This document shows, piece by piece, positions 43,481 through 52,167 of a DNA stretch of 64,000 bases. The translations under genes were made by a program, and so were the position numbers. The DNA is from Pseudomaricurvus sp033283335. GTDB taxonomy: Bacteria; Pseudomonadota; Gammaproteobacteria; Pseudomonadales; Cellvibrionaceae. The stretch lies in assembly GCA_033283335.1 (NCBI GenBank), contig JAWMQP010000001.1:806001-870000 (forward strand), in the 5' to 3' direction. The notes under the pieces were generated by a model. The model searched no databases, was not told the DNA's origin, and saw only the letters and a list, made by a program, of their open reading frames with translations. The stretch's first letter is position 1, and each line of letters opens with the position of its first letter.

Positions 43481-44938
43481 ATGCATAAGCCCATACCCAA
43501 ACAAGGCCGCCAGGCCGATGCCATTTTGCAACATTTGCAAGAATTTAAAGCGGACGATCCCAATTACAAAGACGGCAAGGTGTGGAGTCTGGTCTACTAT
43601 CTCAACGAAGATCACTCGCAGTTTTTAAAGGACGCGTATCACACATTCGCCTGTGAAAATGGGCTGAATCCGACCGCATTCAAAAGCCTGAAAGCCTTTG
43701 AGAACGACATCATCAGTGCGACCGCCGACCTGCTCAACGGTACCGAGGATGTGTGCGGCGTGGTCACTTCCGGCGGCACGGAGAGTTGTTTGATGGCGGT
43801 AAAAACCTACCGCGATCTGGCGCGGGCAAAACGCCGGGTCAAAAAACCGGAGATGGTGATCCCCGAAACGGCCCACGTAGCCTGGTTCAAGGCCTCGGAA
43901 TACTTCGGAGTGAAAATACGGCTGGTGCCGTTGAAAGACGATTTAACCCCGGATTTGCGCAAGATGGAAAAACTCATCAACCGCAATACCGTTATGCTGC
44001 TTGGCAGCGCTCCGGAATACCCGCACGGCACCATCGATCCCATTGAAGCCATGGGCGCCCTGGCGGAGAAATACAGTATCCCCCTGCATGTGGACGCTTG
44101 TGTCGGCGGTTTTATCCTGCCATTTATGGAAAAGAATGGAGAAGACCTGCCGCTGTGGGATTATCGCGTGCCGGGCGTCACTTCAATCTCTGCCGACCTG
44201 CACAAATACGGCTTTGCCGCCAAAGGTGCATCCACCATTACCTATCGCAACCTGGACTATCTGAAGTACCAGATGTTTGTCTATGAAAACTGGCCCGGTG
44301 GGGTTTTTGCCTCTTCGGCCCTGCTGGGGACACGTCCTGGAGGCGCCTATGCGGCAGCCTGGGCCACGCTACAATACTTTGGCGAAGAGGGTTACCGTCA
44401 ACTGGCCGCACAAACCCTTGAGGCGGTCAATCGACTGAAGGCCGGAATTGAAGCCATTCCCGAACTGGCGATCATGGGCAAACCACAAGGCCCCCTATTC
44501 GCCTATCAATCCATTGATCCGGAAGTGAATATCTTTGCCGTTGGCGATCAGATGGACTCACGCGGCTGGCAGGTCAATCGCAACCAATACCCTTCCGGCC
44601 TGCACGCCATGGTGACCGCTCATCACCTCAAGGTGGTGGATCAATACCTCAGCGACCTGCGGGAGTGCGTTGCCATCGTAAAGGACAACCCGGCCCTGGC
44701 TGAGCAGGGTGGAGCAGCTACATACGGCCTGATGGCCCACATTCCCCTGCGCGGCATGGTCAAGCAAAAGGTGCTGGAAATGTACTCGGGCATGTACAAA
44801 GCCGGTGGAGGCCAGGTGAACCTTACGGCAGAGGCAGACATGGAATCATCCGACAACGCCTCCAAATCCCTGCTTGATCGGCTGCTTAACTGGTACGTCA
44901 AACGTCAGTCACGTAACAGCCTGTCACGCCATAACTAA
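43481..44938 (+). CDS. PLP-dependent lyase resembling sphingosine-1-phosphate lyase
   Basis: A 485-residue fold-type I PLP enzyme of the PF00282 decarboxylase superfamily. TSGGTES (96-102) binds the PLP phosphate, HVDACVGGF holds the PLP-ring aspartate D205, and the Schiff-base lysine is K242 in SADLHKYGFAAKG. That last motif and the MVIPETAHVAWFKASEYFG segment are closer to sphingosine-1-phosphate lyase than to glutamate decarboxylase. A GGAG ribosome-binding site precedes the ATG. No sphingolipid synthesis gene was seen in the window, so the substrate is unknown: a phosphorylated long-chain amino alcohol or a small amino acid are options. Partner: the DUF819 gene. Confidence 0.9.
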   Translation: MHKPIPKQGRQADAILQHLQEFKADDPNYKDGKVWSLVYYLNEDHSQFLKDAYHTFACENGLNPTAFKSLKAFENDIISATADLLNGTEDVCGVVTSGGTESCLMAVKTYRDLARAKRRVKKPEMVIPETAHVAWFKASEYFGVKIRLVPLKDDLTPDLRKMEKLINRNTVMLLGSAPEYPHGTIDPIEAMGALAEKYSIPLHVDACVGGFILPFMEKNGEDLPLWDYRVPGVTSISADLHKYGFAAKGASTITYRNLDYLKYQMFVYENWPGGVFASSALLGTRPGGAYAAAWATLQYFGEEGYRQLAAQTLEAVNRLKAGIEAIPELAIMGKPQGPLFAYQSIDPEVNIFAVGDQMDSRGWQVNRNQYPSGLHAMVTAHHLKVVDQYLSDLRECVAIVKDNPALAEQGGAATYGLMAHIPLRGMVKQKVLEMYSGMYKAGGGQVNLTAEADMESSDNASKSLLDRLLNWYVKRQSRNSLSRHN

Positions 44939-45029
44939 GGACTGACTTCGCTGACAACAGATGCTTTGCTCGAATGGCGTGGAGCCGTGTAGAATCGGTT
45001 TTTTCACGCCAATAAGCTGTTGTCCATTT

Positions 45030-46910
45030 ATGCCCTACGCCCTGCCCATCGAACAAATTCTTAAAGGTCACACCCAGAGTTTGTTCCAGGCACTGCGGCA
45101 CCTGCAGCAGCTTTGTGACCAGCCTGACCTCACCAGCACACCAACCCCGCAAGTCTCGACCATCGAGCACCACCTGACTCAGCCACAATTGCTGGACCTG
45201 GTGCAAGAGTCAAATTCATACCAGAATGCAGTCAAACCACAGCAAGCAGCCACTCAGCCAAACAGCGCTCGCCCACTGCTGGGCGCACTGCTGACCACAC
45301 ATTCGGCTCAACTCCATGACGACCTGCGCTCGAGCCAGCGTTTGGTCGATACCATGCTGTCACGGCTGCTGATGCAGTGTCGACCACACCCGGACATTGC
45401 AGAGTCCAGCCACCAATGTACATTGGTGCTGATTACCCGATTGTTGACGCGCCCCGATATCCTGATTCATGCCGGGCATCCACTGTGCAAACTGATCCAG
45501 CAACTGTTCCAGCAAATCGCTGTATGGGAGCCGGTGGGGGGGAAAGCTGGCAAACGTTTCATCGACTGGCTACAAAACCTGACCCACCAGCTGATCAGCC
45601 TGGATATCAATTCCTCGGCCACTATTGCTGAATGGCAACAGGGCTTGCAACAGCTGACAGACCAGGACATCTCACGCCGTCTGGTATTGGAGCAGAGGCA
45701 ACTCGAGACCTACCAGGCTCATGACAACCTGGAAGCCGCGCGCCAAACGGTTACCGATTACCTGAACAAACGACTCAGCGGACAGTGTTTACCGGTGGAG
45801 ACCGGCGTTTTTATTCGCCAGCGGTTACGCAGTGATCTTCAGTTCATGTTGATACACCAGGGCGTAGAGTGCCCACAGTGGAAACGCTGGCAGCGTTTGA
45901 TTCAAGTGCTGTCCTGGGCGTTCAGCGGTGATCAACCGCACAAGGTCAATACCTTGCTGCCCCCCTTGATTGAACAACTGGCCCCCATAGCGGATCAACA
46001 AGACACAGATTATTGGCGTTTTTTTCCCGCAGAGACGGACATCAATGATCACTACCGCAATTTTTTTACCCAGCTGCAACTCGATTTTTTGAAGGCGTTG
46101 ACACAACAACCGCTGGACTGTGAATCTTTCCCGCCACTGGATACAGCCGACACAACAACGGGTAGCCAGGTTCACGCCGTCATCGACCAACAGCTGATCG
46201 ACGATTTATCTCAATACCAGCATGGCCATTTATTTTTTGTCCAACAGAGCTTAGCCGGCACTGAAAGCAACTTCTACTGGGCCAAAGCCAAGTTACTTGA
46301 CAAAAATCCTCTTCACGACCGGATACTGCTGACCCGCTACAGTGGCCAAAAACTAGCCGATTACACATTCGATCAATTCACTCTCGGCCTGGCCTCCAGA
46401 GTCATACGCCCGCTCAACGTATCCTCACTCTACGGCTCAACTTTACTGGCGACCTTGCGTCAGCTGGACAAACAGTTCCAACATCAACAAAAGCTCAATC
46501 AACAGCTGCAAGAGGAACAGATGGCGCGGGGAAAAGCCGCCCACAAGGCATCCCAGGAGGCCATTGCCCTGCAGCAAACACCCGTCTCTCCCGGCAGGGA
46601 TTCAACGAACCAACTCGACGGCGAGCAGGACCTGGAATACCAGACACTGCTCGACAGTTTACACGTCGGTGCCTGGCTGCAATTGCAGCAAGCCGGTGTG
46701 GATCCCATTAAAATGAAACTGGCGGTCAAATTACAGGCCAGTAACAAGTACATTTTTACCGATCACCTGGGACAACGCCTGGGTGACTATTCACGGACCG
46801 AGTTGCTCCACCTGCTGGCCGGACAACAGCTCCGCATACTGAGCCAGGGCACCAACTTTGAAAACAGCCTGGAAGAAATAGTGCGAGGATTAAGGAAGCC
46901 TTCAGCATGA
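45030..46910 (+). CDS. DUF1631 family protein
   Basis: A 626-residue soluble, largely helical, glutamine-rich protein. Start at the ATG at 45030 (MPYALPIEQILKG); the frame stays open to 44961 without support. Features: helical region 90-330, then a C-terminal part with coiled coil (QQKLNQQLQEEQMARGKAA) and a small beta domain (VGAWLQLQQAGVDPIKMKLA ... KYIFTDHLGQRLGDYSRTEL) that resembles the PilZ-like end of DUF1631. Its stop overlaps the start of a stand-alone PilZ gene by four bases. Together they look like a cyclic-di-GMP effector module; function is unknown. Confidence 0.78.
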   Translation: MPYALPIEQILKGHTQSLFQALRHLQQLCDQPDLTSTPTPQVSTIEHHLTQPQLLDLVQESNSYQNAVKPQQAATQPNSARPLLGALLTTHSAQLHDDLRSSQRLVDTMLSRLLMQCRPHPDIAESSHQCTLVLITRLLTRPDILIHAGHPLCKLIQQLFQQIAVWEPVGGKAGKRFIDWLQNLTHQLISLDINSSATIAEWQQGLQQLTDQDISRRLVLEQRQLETYQAHDNLEAARQTVTDYLNKRLSGQCLPVETGVFIRQRLRSDLQFMLIHQGVECPQWKRWQRLIQVLSWAFSGDQPHKVNTLLPPLIEQLAPIADQQDTDYWRFFPAETDINDHYRNFFTQLQLDFLKALTQQPLDCESFPPLDTADTTTGSQVHAVIDQQLIDDLSQYQHGHLFFVQQSLAGTESNFYWAKAKLLDKNPLHDRILLTRYSGQKLADYTFDQFTLGLASRVIRPLNVSSLYGSTLLATLRQLDKQFQHQQKLNQQLQEEQMARGKAAHKASQEAIALQQTPVSPGRDSTNQLDGEQDLEYQTLLDSLHVGAWLQLQQAGVDPIKMKLAVKLQASNKYIFTDHLGQRLGDYSRTELLHLLAGQQLRILSQGTNFENSLEEIVRGLRKPSA

Positions 46911-47287
46911 CCACCACCATCAAGCCCGATCAACGACAGGAATATCGCCTGGCACGACAGGAAGTTGTTTTTATCGAAGTCGTAGCTGCCGATCCGGATA
47001 CACACAGACCCGCCGAGATATTAATCAGTCATAGCGTGGACATCTCAGCCAATGGCTTGCAGGTCACCCTTGATCAGCCTCTGCCCTGCCATCGTATTCT
47101 GGCCATTGCCATCCAGCTTGAAGAACAACCTGGGCCAATCAGTTTGATGGCCGAGGTGAAATGGTGCCAGACACAGCCGGGTAATGACCAGCGCTGGCAG
47201 GTGGGGCTGGCAATTCTGGAATCCGACGATACTGGCCTCGGCAACTGGAAGCATTTGCTGGCAGCTGAACTGCTGACTCTGGATTAG
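46907..47287 (+). CDS. PilZ-domain protein
   Basis: A 126-residue single PilZ domain, the cyclic-di-GMP receptor fold. The RxxxR-like element near the N-terminus (RQEYRLARQE) and the DxSxxG element SVDISANGLQV are the two ligand-binding motifs. The rest is beta-barrel strands (ISLMAEVKWCQTQPG, RWQVGLAILE). It is translationally coupled by a four-base overlap to the DUF1631 gene, suggesting that the two products act together. Confidence 0.88.
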   Translation: MTTTIKPDQRQEYRLARQEVVFIEVVAADPDTHRPAEILISHSVDISANGLQVTLDQPLPCHRILAIAIQLEEQPGPISLMAEVKWCQTQPGNDQRWQVGLAILESDDTGLGNWKHLLAAELLTLD

Positions 47288-47313
47288 AGGTTCTGTCAGC
47301 GGCTGTAGAGATT

Positions 47314-47577
47314 TCAGGGGAGTGTCGAAGCTTCCAGCCAAGTCAGTATTTGCTCGGCCTCTTCACGACTGTCGCCACAGAAGGCTTTTTCCGGCTGAAA
47401 CCCCCGACAGAAATCCGGGTAATCCGCCTGCCCCCAGATACGACAAGCAAACGTCTGCGGGTCCAGGTTGACACAGGCTTTACCTGCGGACTTACCGCTG
47501 GGCATACCCGGCAATGGCTGGGAAATGGAAGGGGCAATACAACACATACCACAACCGGGGCGACAATTCATAGGCAT
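47314..47577 (-). CDS. YkgJ-family cysteine cluster protein
   Basis: An 87-residue protein with the cysteine pattern of the YkgJ zinc- or iron-chelating family: CRPGCGMCC at residues 5-13, then CVNLD, ACRIWG, FCRGFQPEKAFCGD. Length is typical. The molecular function is not known; a metal-binding role is usually assumed. It lies 40 bases after napC on the same strand and may be carried on the nap transcript. It is convergent with the PilZ gene, with 26 bases between the stops. Confidence 0.88.
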   Translation of the reverse strand: MPMNCRPGCGMCCIAPSISQPLPGMPSGKSAGKACVNLDPQTFACRIWGQADYPDFCRGFQPEKAFCGDSREEAEQILTWLEASTLP

Positions 47578-47617
47578 AATCGACAGCAGGCAGGATCAAA
47601 CCCGAAGGATATCACAT

Positions 47618-48280
47618 TTACTCTTCGGTAAAGCGGCTCGCCAGGTAACGCTGCCATGGTTCGATAGCGTGGTGCCCCAGCGGCATTACCTGATCCCCCA
47701 ATGGAACGTTTTCCATATCCGGTAACAGGTGCGCAATACCTTTATGACAATCAATGCAGGTGTACTGGCCATCGTTCAGGTAGGTGCTGTGGTATTGCTT
47801 GGCCCGGGGTGACTGCAAGGTAAAGTCCATATAGGAATAGTCATGGCAATTGCGACACTCCAGCGAATCATTGGCCTTTAACCGCGCCCACTCCCGTTCC
47901 GCCAGTTCCCGTCGTTTCTCCAGAAACTTTTCACGGGTATTGATTGTGCCGAAAACTTTCCCCCACACTTCTTTCGAGGCCTGCATTTTACGGGCGATCT
48001 TGTAAGTCCAGTTGTGCGGCACATGACAATCGGAACACACCGCCCGCACACCGGAGCGGTTGGTATAGTGAATAGTCGTCTTCAATTCCTGGAAGGGGTT
48101 GTCTTTCATTTCATGACAGCCCGTACAAAATGTCTCGGTATTGGTAAACTCCATGGCAGTATTAAAAGCCCCCCAGAACATAACCCCTGCCAGAAACCCA
48201 CCAAGACTCAAGGTTCCCAGGCCAATATAAGTCGAGGGGCGATTGAAAGTACGCCAATAATCTTTCAGAAATTTCAGCAT
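47618..48280 (-). CDS. napC: Tetrahaem c-type cytochrome NapC
   Basis: Membrane-anchored tetrahaem cytochrome of the NapC/NirT family that passes electrons from quinol to NapAB. One N-terminal helix (about 18-40) anchors it; the four CxxCH haem sites are C52-H56 (CTGCH), C82-H86 (CSDCH), C142-H146 (CRNCH) and C175-H179 (CIDCH). The 220 residues are slightly longer than E. coli NapC. It starts three bases after the napB stop, and is the last gene of napEDABC. Confidence 0.97.
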   Translation of the reverse strand: MLKFLKDYWRTFNRPSTYIGLGTLSLGGFLAGVMFWGAFNTAMEFTNTETFCTGCHEMKDNPFQELKTTIHYTNRSGVRAVCSDCHVPHNWTYKIARKMQASKEVWGKVFGTINTREKFLEKRRELAEREWARLKANDSLECRNCHDYSYMDFTLQSPRAKQYHSTYLNDGQYTCIDCHKGIAHLLPDMENVPLGDQVMPLGHHAIEPWQRYLASRFTEE

Positions 48281-48283
48281 ACC

Positions 48284-48757
48284 CTACTCCGCGATTTCAC
48301 GTTGCAGAATGACTTCCATACCCTCAAAGTCACTGCCAGTGGCAGGGTCGACGTCGTGTTGTGGAACATGGCATTGCAAACAGAAATAGCGTCTGGGTGA
48401 CACGGCCGCCAGAGACTGAAGATCTCTATCCTGATAATGGGTAATGCTCACCATGGTGGCACCGGTCAGTGGACTGCGAGCCCGACTGTGACAGGACAGA
48501 CATTGATTGAAATTCGTCGTGATCTGGTAATTGCGTATGGTGTGGGGAATCGTCGGCGGCTGATCCGGATAGTTGCGCACGGGCTTTTTCTTCGGGGTGA
48601 GAACTCCGGGAATCGCCGGCGCGTTTTGATCTTTACTAAGCGTTCCCCCTTGACGAATGCCATCCGGAGCCGGTGCATCTGCCACGTCATCCGCGTGAGC
48701 AAATATGGACAAGAGCACAACCAACAACAGTTTATTGCCAATCCACCTGCTATACAT
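48284..48757 (-). CDS. napB: Dihaem cytochrome subunit NapB of periplasmic nitrate reductase
   Basis: Small electron-transfer subunit with two haem c groups, CLSCH and CLQCH (roughly residues 86-90 and 126-130 from this start). A signal peptide covers about residues 1-22 (ending FAHADD). The start is the ATG at 48757 (157 residues), which has a GAGG Shine-Dalgarno five bases upstream; a GTG at 48763 would overlap it. The Pro-rich segment before the first haem is typical. It lies between napA (70-base gap) and napC. Confidence 0.96.
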   Translation of the reverse strand: MYSRWIGNKLLLVVLLSIFAHADDVADAPAPDGIRQGGTLSKDQNAPAIPGVLTPKKKPVRNYPDQPPTIPHTIRNYQITTNFNQCLSCHSRARSPLTGATMVSITHYQDRDLQSLAAVSPRRYFCLQCHVPQHDVDPATGSDFEGMEVILQREIAE

Positions 48758-48827
48758 AGGCACCTCGTTTCAACCGACAGGCCTTTCGCGTTAGAGGCCT
48801 TTATCTCTGCCGCTGTTCAGACATCAC

Positions 48828-51335
48828 TTAAGCCAACTTCACCAGTTCCAATTTAACGGCACACTTCTTGAAATCCGTCTGCAGTGAGATGGGATCCGTC
48901 GCATCCAGGGTAACCTTGTTGATCAAACGGTTGGCATCGAAGAAAGGTACAAACACCAAACCGCGCGGTGGTTTCACTCGGCCACGGGTTTCCACCCTGG
49001 CTCGAATTTCTCCCCGCCGACTGCTGATACGGATTTCACTGCCGCGTCGAAACCCCTGCTCCTCGGCATCTTCAGGGTGCATATACACCATTGCATAAGG
49101 CACAGCCGCATGCAGCTCCGGGACCCGCTGGGTCATACTGCCAGTGTGCCAATGCTCCAGAACCCGCCCAGTGCTGAGCCAGAAGGGGTATTCTTCATCC
49201 GGCGATTCGGCCGCAGGCTCGTAAGGCAAGGCAAAGATAATTGCACGTTTATCAGCATGGCCATAAAACTGCACACCACTGCCCTTTTCCACATAGGGAT
49301 CAAGGCCTTCCCGAAAACGCCAGCGAGTCTCCTTGCCATCCACCACCGGCCAACGCAGGCCACGGGCCTGGTGATAGACATCAAACGGGGCCAGGTCGTG
49401 TCCATGCCCGCGACCAAACTGGGCGTATTCTTCAAACATGCCTTTTTGCAGATAGAAACCAAAATGCTTGGCCTCATCATTAAGAAAGCCTTTCTCGATA
49501 TCCTCGACCGGAAATTTATCCACCTGGCCGTTGGCAAACAACACTTCGTAGAGAGATTTGCCGCGAAAATCCGGCTTGGCATTCAACAGTGACTCAGGCC
49601 AAACCTCATTGGTGGTAAAGCGTTTGCTGAATTCAACCATTTGCCAGAGATCGGAGCGGGCATCACCGGGTGGAGGCACCAGTTGATGCCATAGCTGGGT
49701 ACGACGCTCAGCGTTGCCATAAGCCCCCTCTTTTTCCACCCACATCGCACTCGGCAATATCAAGTCGGCCGCCTGAGCTGATACCGTGGGGTACACATCC
49801 GAGACGATGACAAAGGCGTCGGGATTGCGCCAACCGGGTAGCGTTTCCTGTGCGGTGTTTGGACCAGCCTGGATGTTATTGCACACTTGAGTCCAGTAGA
49901 CTTTGATTTTGCTGTCTTTCAAAGCGCGGCTTTGGGCCACCGCGTCGAAGCCGACCTTGGCGGGAATGGTCCCCTCCGGCAACTGCCAGATTTTTTCCGC
50001 AATCTTACGATGTTCCGGCTTGGCCACCAGCAAGTCCGCCGGTAATCGATGGGAGAAAGTGCCAACTTCTCTGGCCGAGCCACAGGCCGATGGCTGGCCG
50101 GTCAAGGAAAAAGGACTGTTTCCCGGTTCGGAAATTTTTCCGGTCAACAGGTGCAGGTTGTACACCAGATTGTTCGCCCATACGCCCCGGGTGTGCTGGT
50201 TAAACCCCATGGTCCAGGTAGACATCACTTTTTTATCCGGGTCAGCGTAGATTTTCGCCAACCGCTCCAGCCGTTCGGCCGGCACCCCGGTTTGCTCCTC
50301 GGCATACTCGAGGGTGTAGGACTTCACAAAATTGGCGTATTCATCAAAACTGTACTCCTCAAACGCGCCCACTTTACTCGCCCCTTCAGCACTCACCTGC
50401 CTTGGATCCTCGGGCCGTAAGCCATAGCCAATATCGGGCTGTCCCAGAGCAAAGCGTGTGTGCTTGTCGACAAATTCCCGATTGACACTGTCGGTTTGGA
50501 TAATGTGATTGGCGATGTAATTAAGGATGATCAGGTCCGTCTGCGGCTTAAAAATAATGCCCAGGTCAGCCAGTTCGAAACTGCGGGTTTCGTAGGGTGA
50601 CATGGCCACCAGTTCCACATGCTCAAACGACAGGCGTCGATCCGTAATCCGGCTCCAGAGAATGGGGTGCATCTCCGCCATATTGGAACCCCACAACACA
50701 AACGCATCGGCATGTTCAATGTCGTCATAGCAACCCATGGGCTCATCAATCCCAAAGGTGCGCATAAAGCCACCCACCGCCGACGCCATACAGTGGCGGG
50801 CATTGGGGTCGAGATTGTTGCTGCGCAAGCCAGCTTTCATCAGCTTGCTGGCGGCATAGGCCTCCCACACGGTCCACTGCCCGGAGCCCAGCATGGCGAC
50901 ACTTTCAGGCCCGTATTCGTTGAGTGCCTGTTTGAACTTTTCCTCCATGATGTCAAAGGCTTGGTCCCAGCTCACCGTTTCAAAGCTGCCGTTTTTATCG
51001 TAGCGACCGTTTTTCATTCGCAGCATTGGACTCTGCAGCCGATCACTGCCGTACATGATCTTTGACAGAAAGTAGCCTTTTACACAATTCAGTCCCCGAT
51101 TGACCTCGGCCTTAACATCACCGTGAGTTGCGACAACCCGACCGTTCTTGGTGGCGACCATCACACTGCAGCCGGTCCCACAGAATCGACATGGGGCCTT
51201 GTTCCATTCCAGCGTGGTGAGCTCGCGATTGGTAATCAAATTCGAGGCACTGCCAGGCAGCGGCAACCCCACGGTTAAAGCGGCAACGGCAGCGGCATTG
51301 GCCTTGGCAAATTGACGCCGATTAAGAGTGATCAT
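48828..51335 (-). CDS. napA: Periplasmic nitrate reductase catalytic subunit
   Basis: Molybdopterin (bis-MGD) enzyme of 835 residues that reduces nitrate to nitrite in the periplasm. The N-terminal NRRQFAKANAAAVAAL is a twin-arginine signal. The [4Fe-4S] ligands are C49, C52 and C56 in CRFCGTGCSVM plus C84 in GLNCVKGYF; the molybdenum-ligating cysteine is C182 in NARHCMASAVGG. Length matches the Pseudomonas and Paracoccus enzymes. The ATG overlaps the napD stop by 14 bases, coupling chaperone and substrate. The operon order is napE-napD-napA-napB-napC, without napF, napG or napH. Confidence 0.98.
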   Translation of the reverse strand: MITLNRRQFAKANAAAVAALTVGLPLPGSASNLITNRELTTLEWNKAPCRFCGTGCSVMVATKNGRVVATHGDVKAEVNRGLNCVKGYFLSKIMYGSDRLQSPMLRMKNGRYDKNGSFETVSWDQAFDIMEEKFKQALNEYGPESVAMLGSGQWTVWEAYAASKLMKAGLRSNNLDPNARHCMASAVGGFMRTFGIDEPMGCYDDIEHADAFVLWGSNMAEMHPILWSRITDRRLSFEHVELVAMSPYETRSFELADLGIIFKPQTDLIILNYIANHIIQTDSVNREFVDKHTRFALGQPDIGYGLRPEDPRQVSAEGASKVGAFEEYSFDEYANFVKSYTLEYAEEQTGVPAERLERLAKIYADPDKKVMSTWTMGFNQHTRGVWANNLVYNLHLLTGKISEPGNSPFSLTGQPSACGSAREVGTFSHRLPADLLVAKPEHRKIAEKIWQLPEGTIPAKVGFDAVAQSRALKDSKIKVYWTQVCNNIQAGPNTAQETLPGWRNPDAFVIVSDVYPTVSAQAADLILPSAMWVEKEGAYGNAERRTQLWHQLVPPPGDARSDLWQMVEFSKRFTTNEVWPESLLNAKPDFRGKSLYEVLFANGQVDKFPVEDIEKGFLNDEAKHFGFYLQKGMFEEYAQFGRGHGHDLAPFDVYHQARGLRWPVVDGKETRWRFREGLDPYVEKGSGVQFYGHADKRAIIFALPYEPAAESPDEEYPFWLSTGRVLEHWHTGSMTQRVPELHAAVPYAMVYMHPEDAEEQGFRRGSEIRISSRRGEIRARVETRGRVKPPRGLVFVPFFDANRLINKVTLDATDPISLQTDFKKCAVKLELVKLA

Positions 51336-51702
51336 GACAGCTATCCTCTGAACAAATACCAGCTACCTGGTTCACGGACTCATCATCTTCGAGTATTTCG
51401 TGATACACCAAAGCCACATTCAAAACACCAGACTGGGACAGTAGCTCATCAATAATGCGGACGATGTGCGTCTCCGTTTCCGCCTCCAATACCACAACCA
51501 GCTTTCCCTGGGGGCTTTCCGCATGAATTTCCAAGCTGGGTATGGTGCGTAACGCGTCACGAAAACCGTGTAAAAACTGCGGCCGCACATGCACCACCAA
51601 ACTGGCGATATGGACACAATTCGTCATCAGAACAGATGACTGCTTCAAGGACTCCGTGTCAAGCAAAAGACTATCTGTTGCAATTAAACCGGCATCACTC
51701 AT
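51322..51702 (-). CDS. napD: NapD chaperone for NapA export
   Basis: Cytoplasmic chaperone that binds the twin-arginine signal of NapA before export. The conserved domain starts at MTNCVHIASLVVHVRPQF (residue 26) and runs to about 105. The 126-residue reading from the ATG at 51702 adds 25 unaligned residues; the ATG at 51627 is a credible alternative but lacks a clear ribosome-binding site. The C-terminal tail has a Cys/His-rich end (CSEDSCHDHS) not usual in NapD. It overlaps napA by 14 bases. Confidence 0.9.
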   Translation of the reverse strand: MSDAGLIATDSLLLDTESLKQSSVLMTNCVHIASLVVHVRPQFLHGFRDALRTIPSLEIHAESPQGKLVVVLEAETETHIVRIIDELLSQSGVLNVALVYHEILEDDESVNQVAGICSEDSCHDHS

Positions 51703-51779
51703 AGGTCATTAAACTTCCAGGCACATTTGCAATTGGCAAGTTTCTGCAGTCACAGTGGCGCACATCAATCAACGGAGAA

Positions 51780-51956
51780 TCAACCGTAACCCGGAGGGCC
51801 GGCAATCAACTGATACATCCAGACGATGAAGCCATAGCCTCCGACGAACATGACACTGAGAATGGGGAAAAGGAAAACAATGATAAATATGAAGAGCCGC
51901 CATTCATGAGTTTTGGTCAACTCATCCGGGGCGGTTTCCTGGGATTTGATCGCCAT
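51780..51956 (-). CDS. napE: NapE small membrane protein of the nap operon
   Basis: A 58-residue protein. It begins MAIKSQETAPDELTKTHEWR and carries one long hydrophobic helix (about 21-52) ending in MYQLIAGPPGYG. The Pro-containing helix with VGGYGF is the NapE signature; the role in nitrate reduction is not understood. Position, size and strand, directly before napD, confirm the call. The gap to napD is 77 bases. No clear FNR, NarP or Anr site was found upstream. Confidence 0.9.
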   Translation of the reverse strand: MAIKSQETAPDELTKTHEWRLFIFIIVFLFPILSVMFVGGYGFIVWMYQLIAGPPGYG

Positions 51957-52070
51957 TTCTACAACCCTTTTTACAACCTTTTTATAGGCTTAATTGGACG
52001 TGACGAAAGGTACTGGCTAATTATCAGAAGCCTAGTCAAGATTCAGGAAATGTGCAGTTTTAGGGGGAAT

Positions 52071-52095
52071 AAAAAAGCCCGCATGGTGCGGGCTT
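52071..52095 (-). terminator. Terminator downstream of the acyl-CoA dehydrogenase gene
   Basis: Perfect 9-bp stem AAGCCCGCA/TGCGGGCTT with a 3-base loop and a T6 run at its 3' end on the minus strand. It lies 70 bases past the acyl-CoA dehydrogenase stop and insulates it from napE. Confidence 0.88.
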
Positions 52096-52167
52096 GAAAG
52101 ATTACTAATGAAGCATAGCGCTAACTGGTAAAGTGTTTATGTCATATAGACTTTTTCAGCGCTCCAG

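Noticed and set aside
51957..52070. FNR/Anr box upstream of napE
   Set aside because: No TTGAT-N4-ATCAA match good enough was found; the partial TCAAG word is not symmetric.
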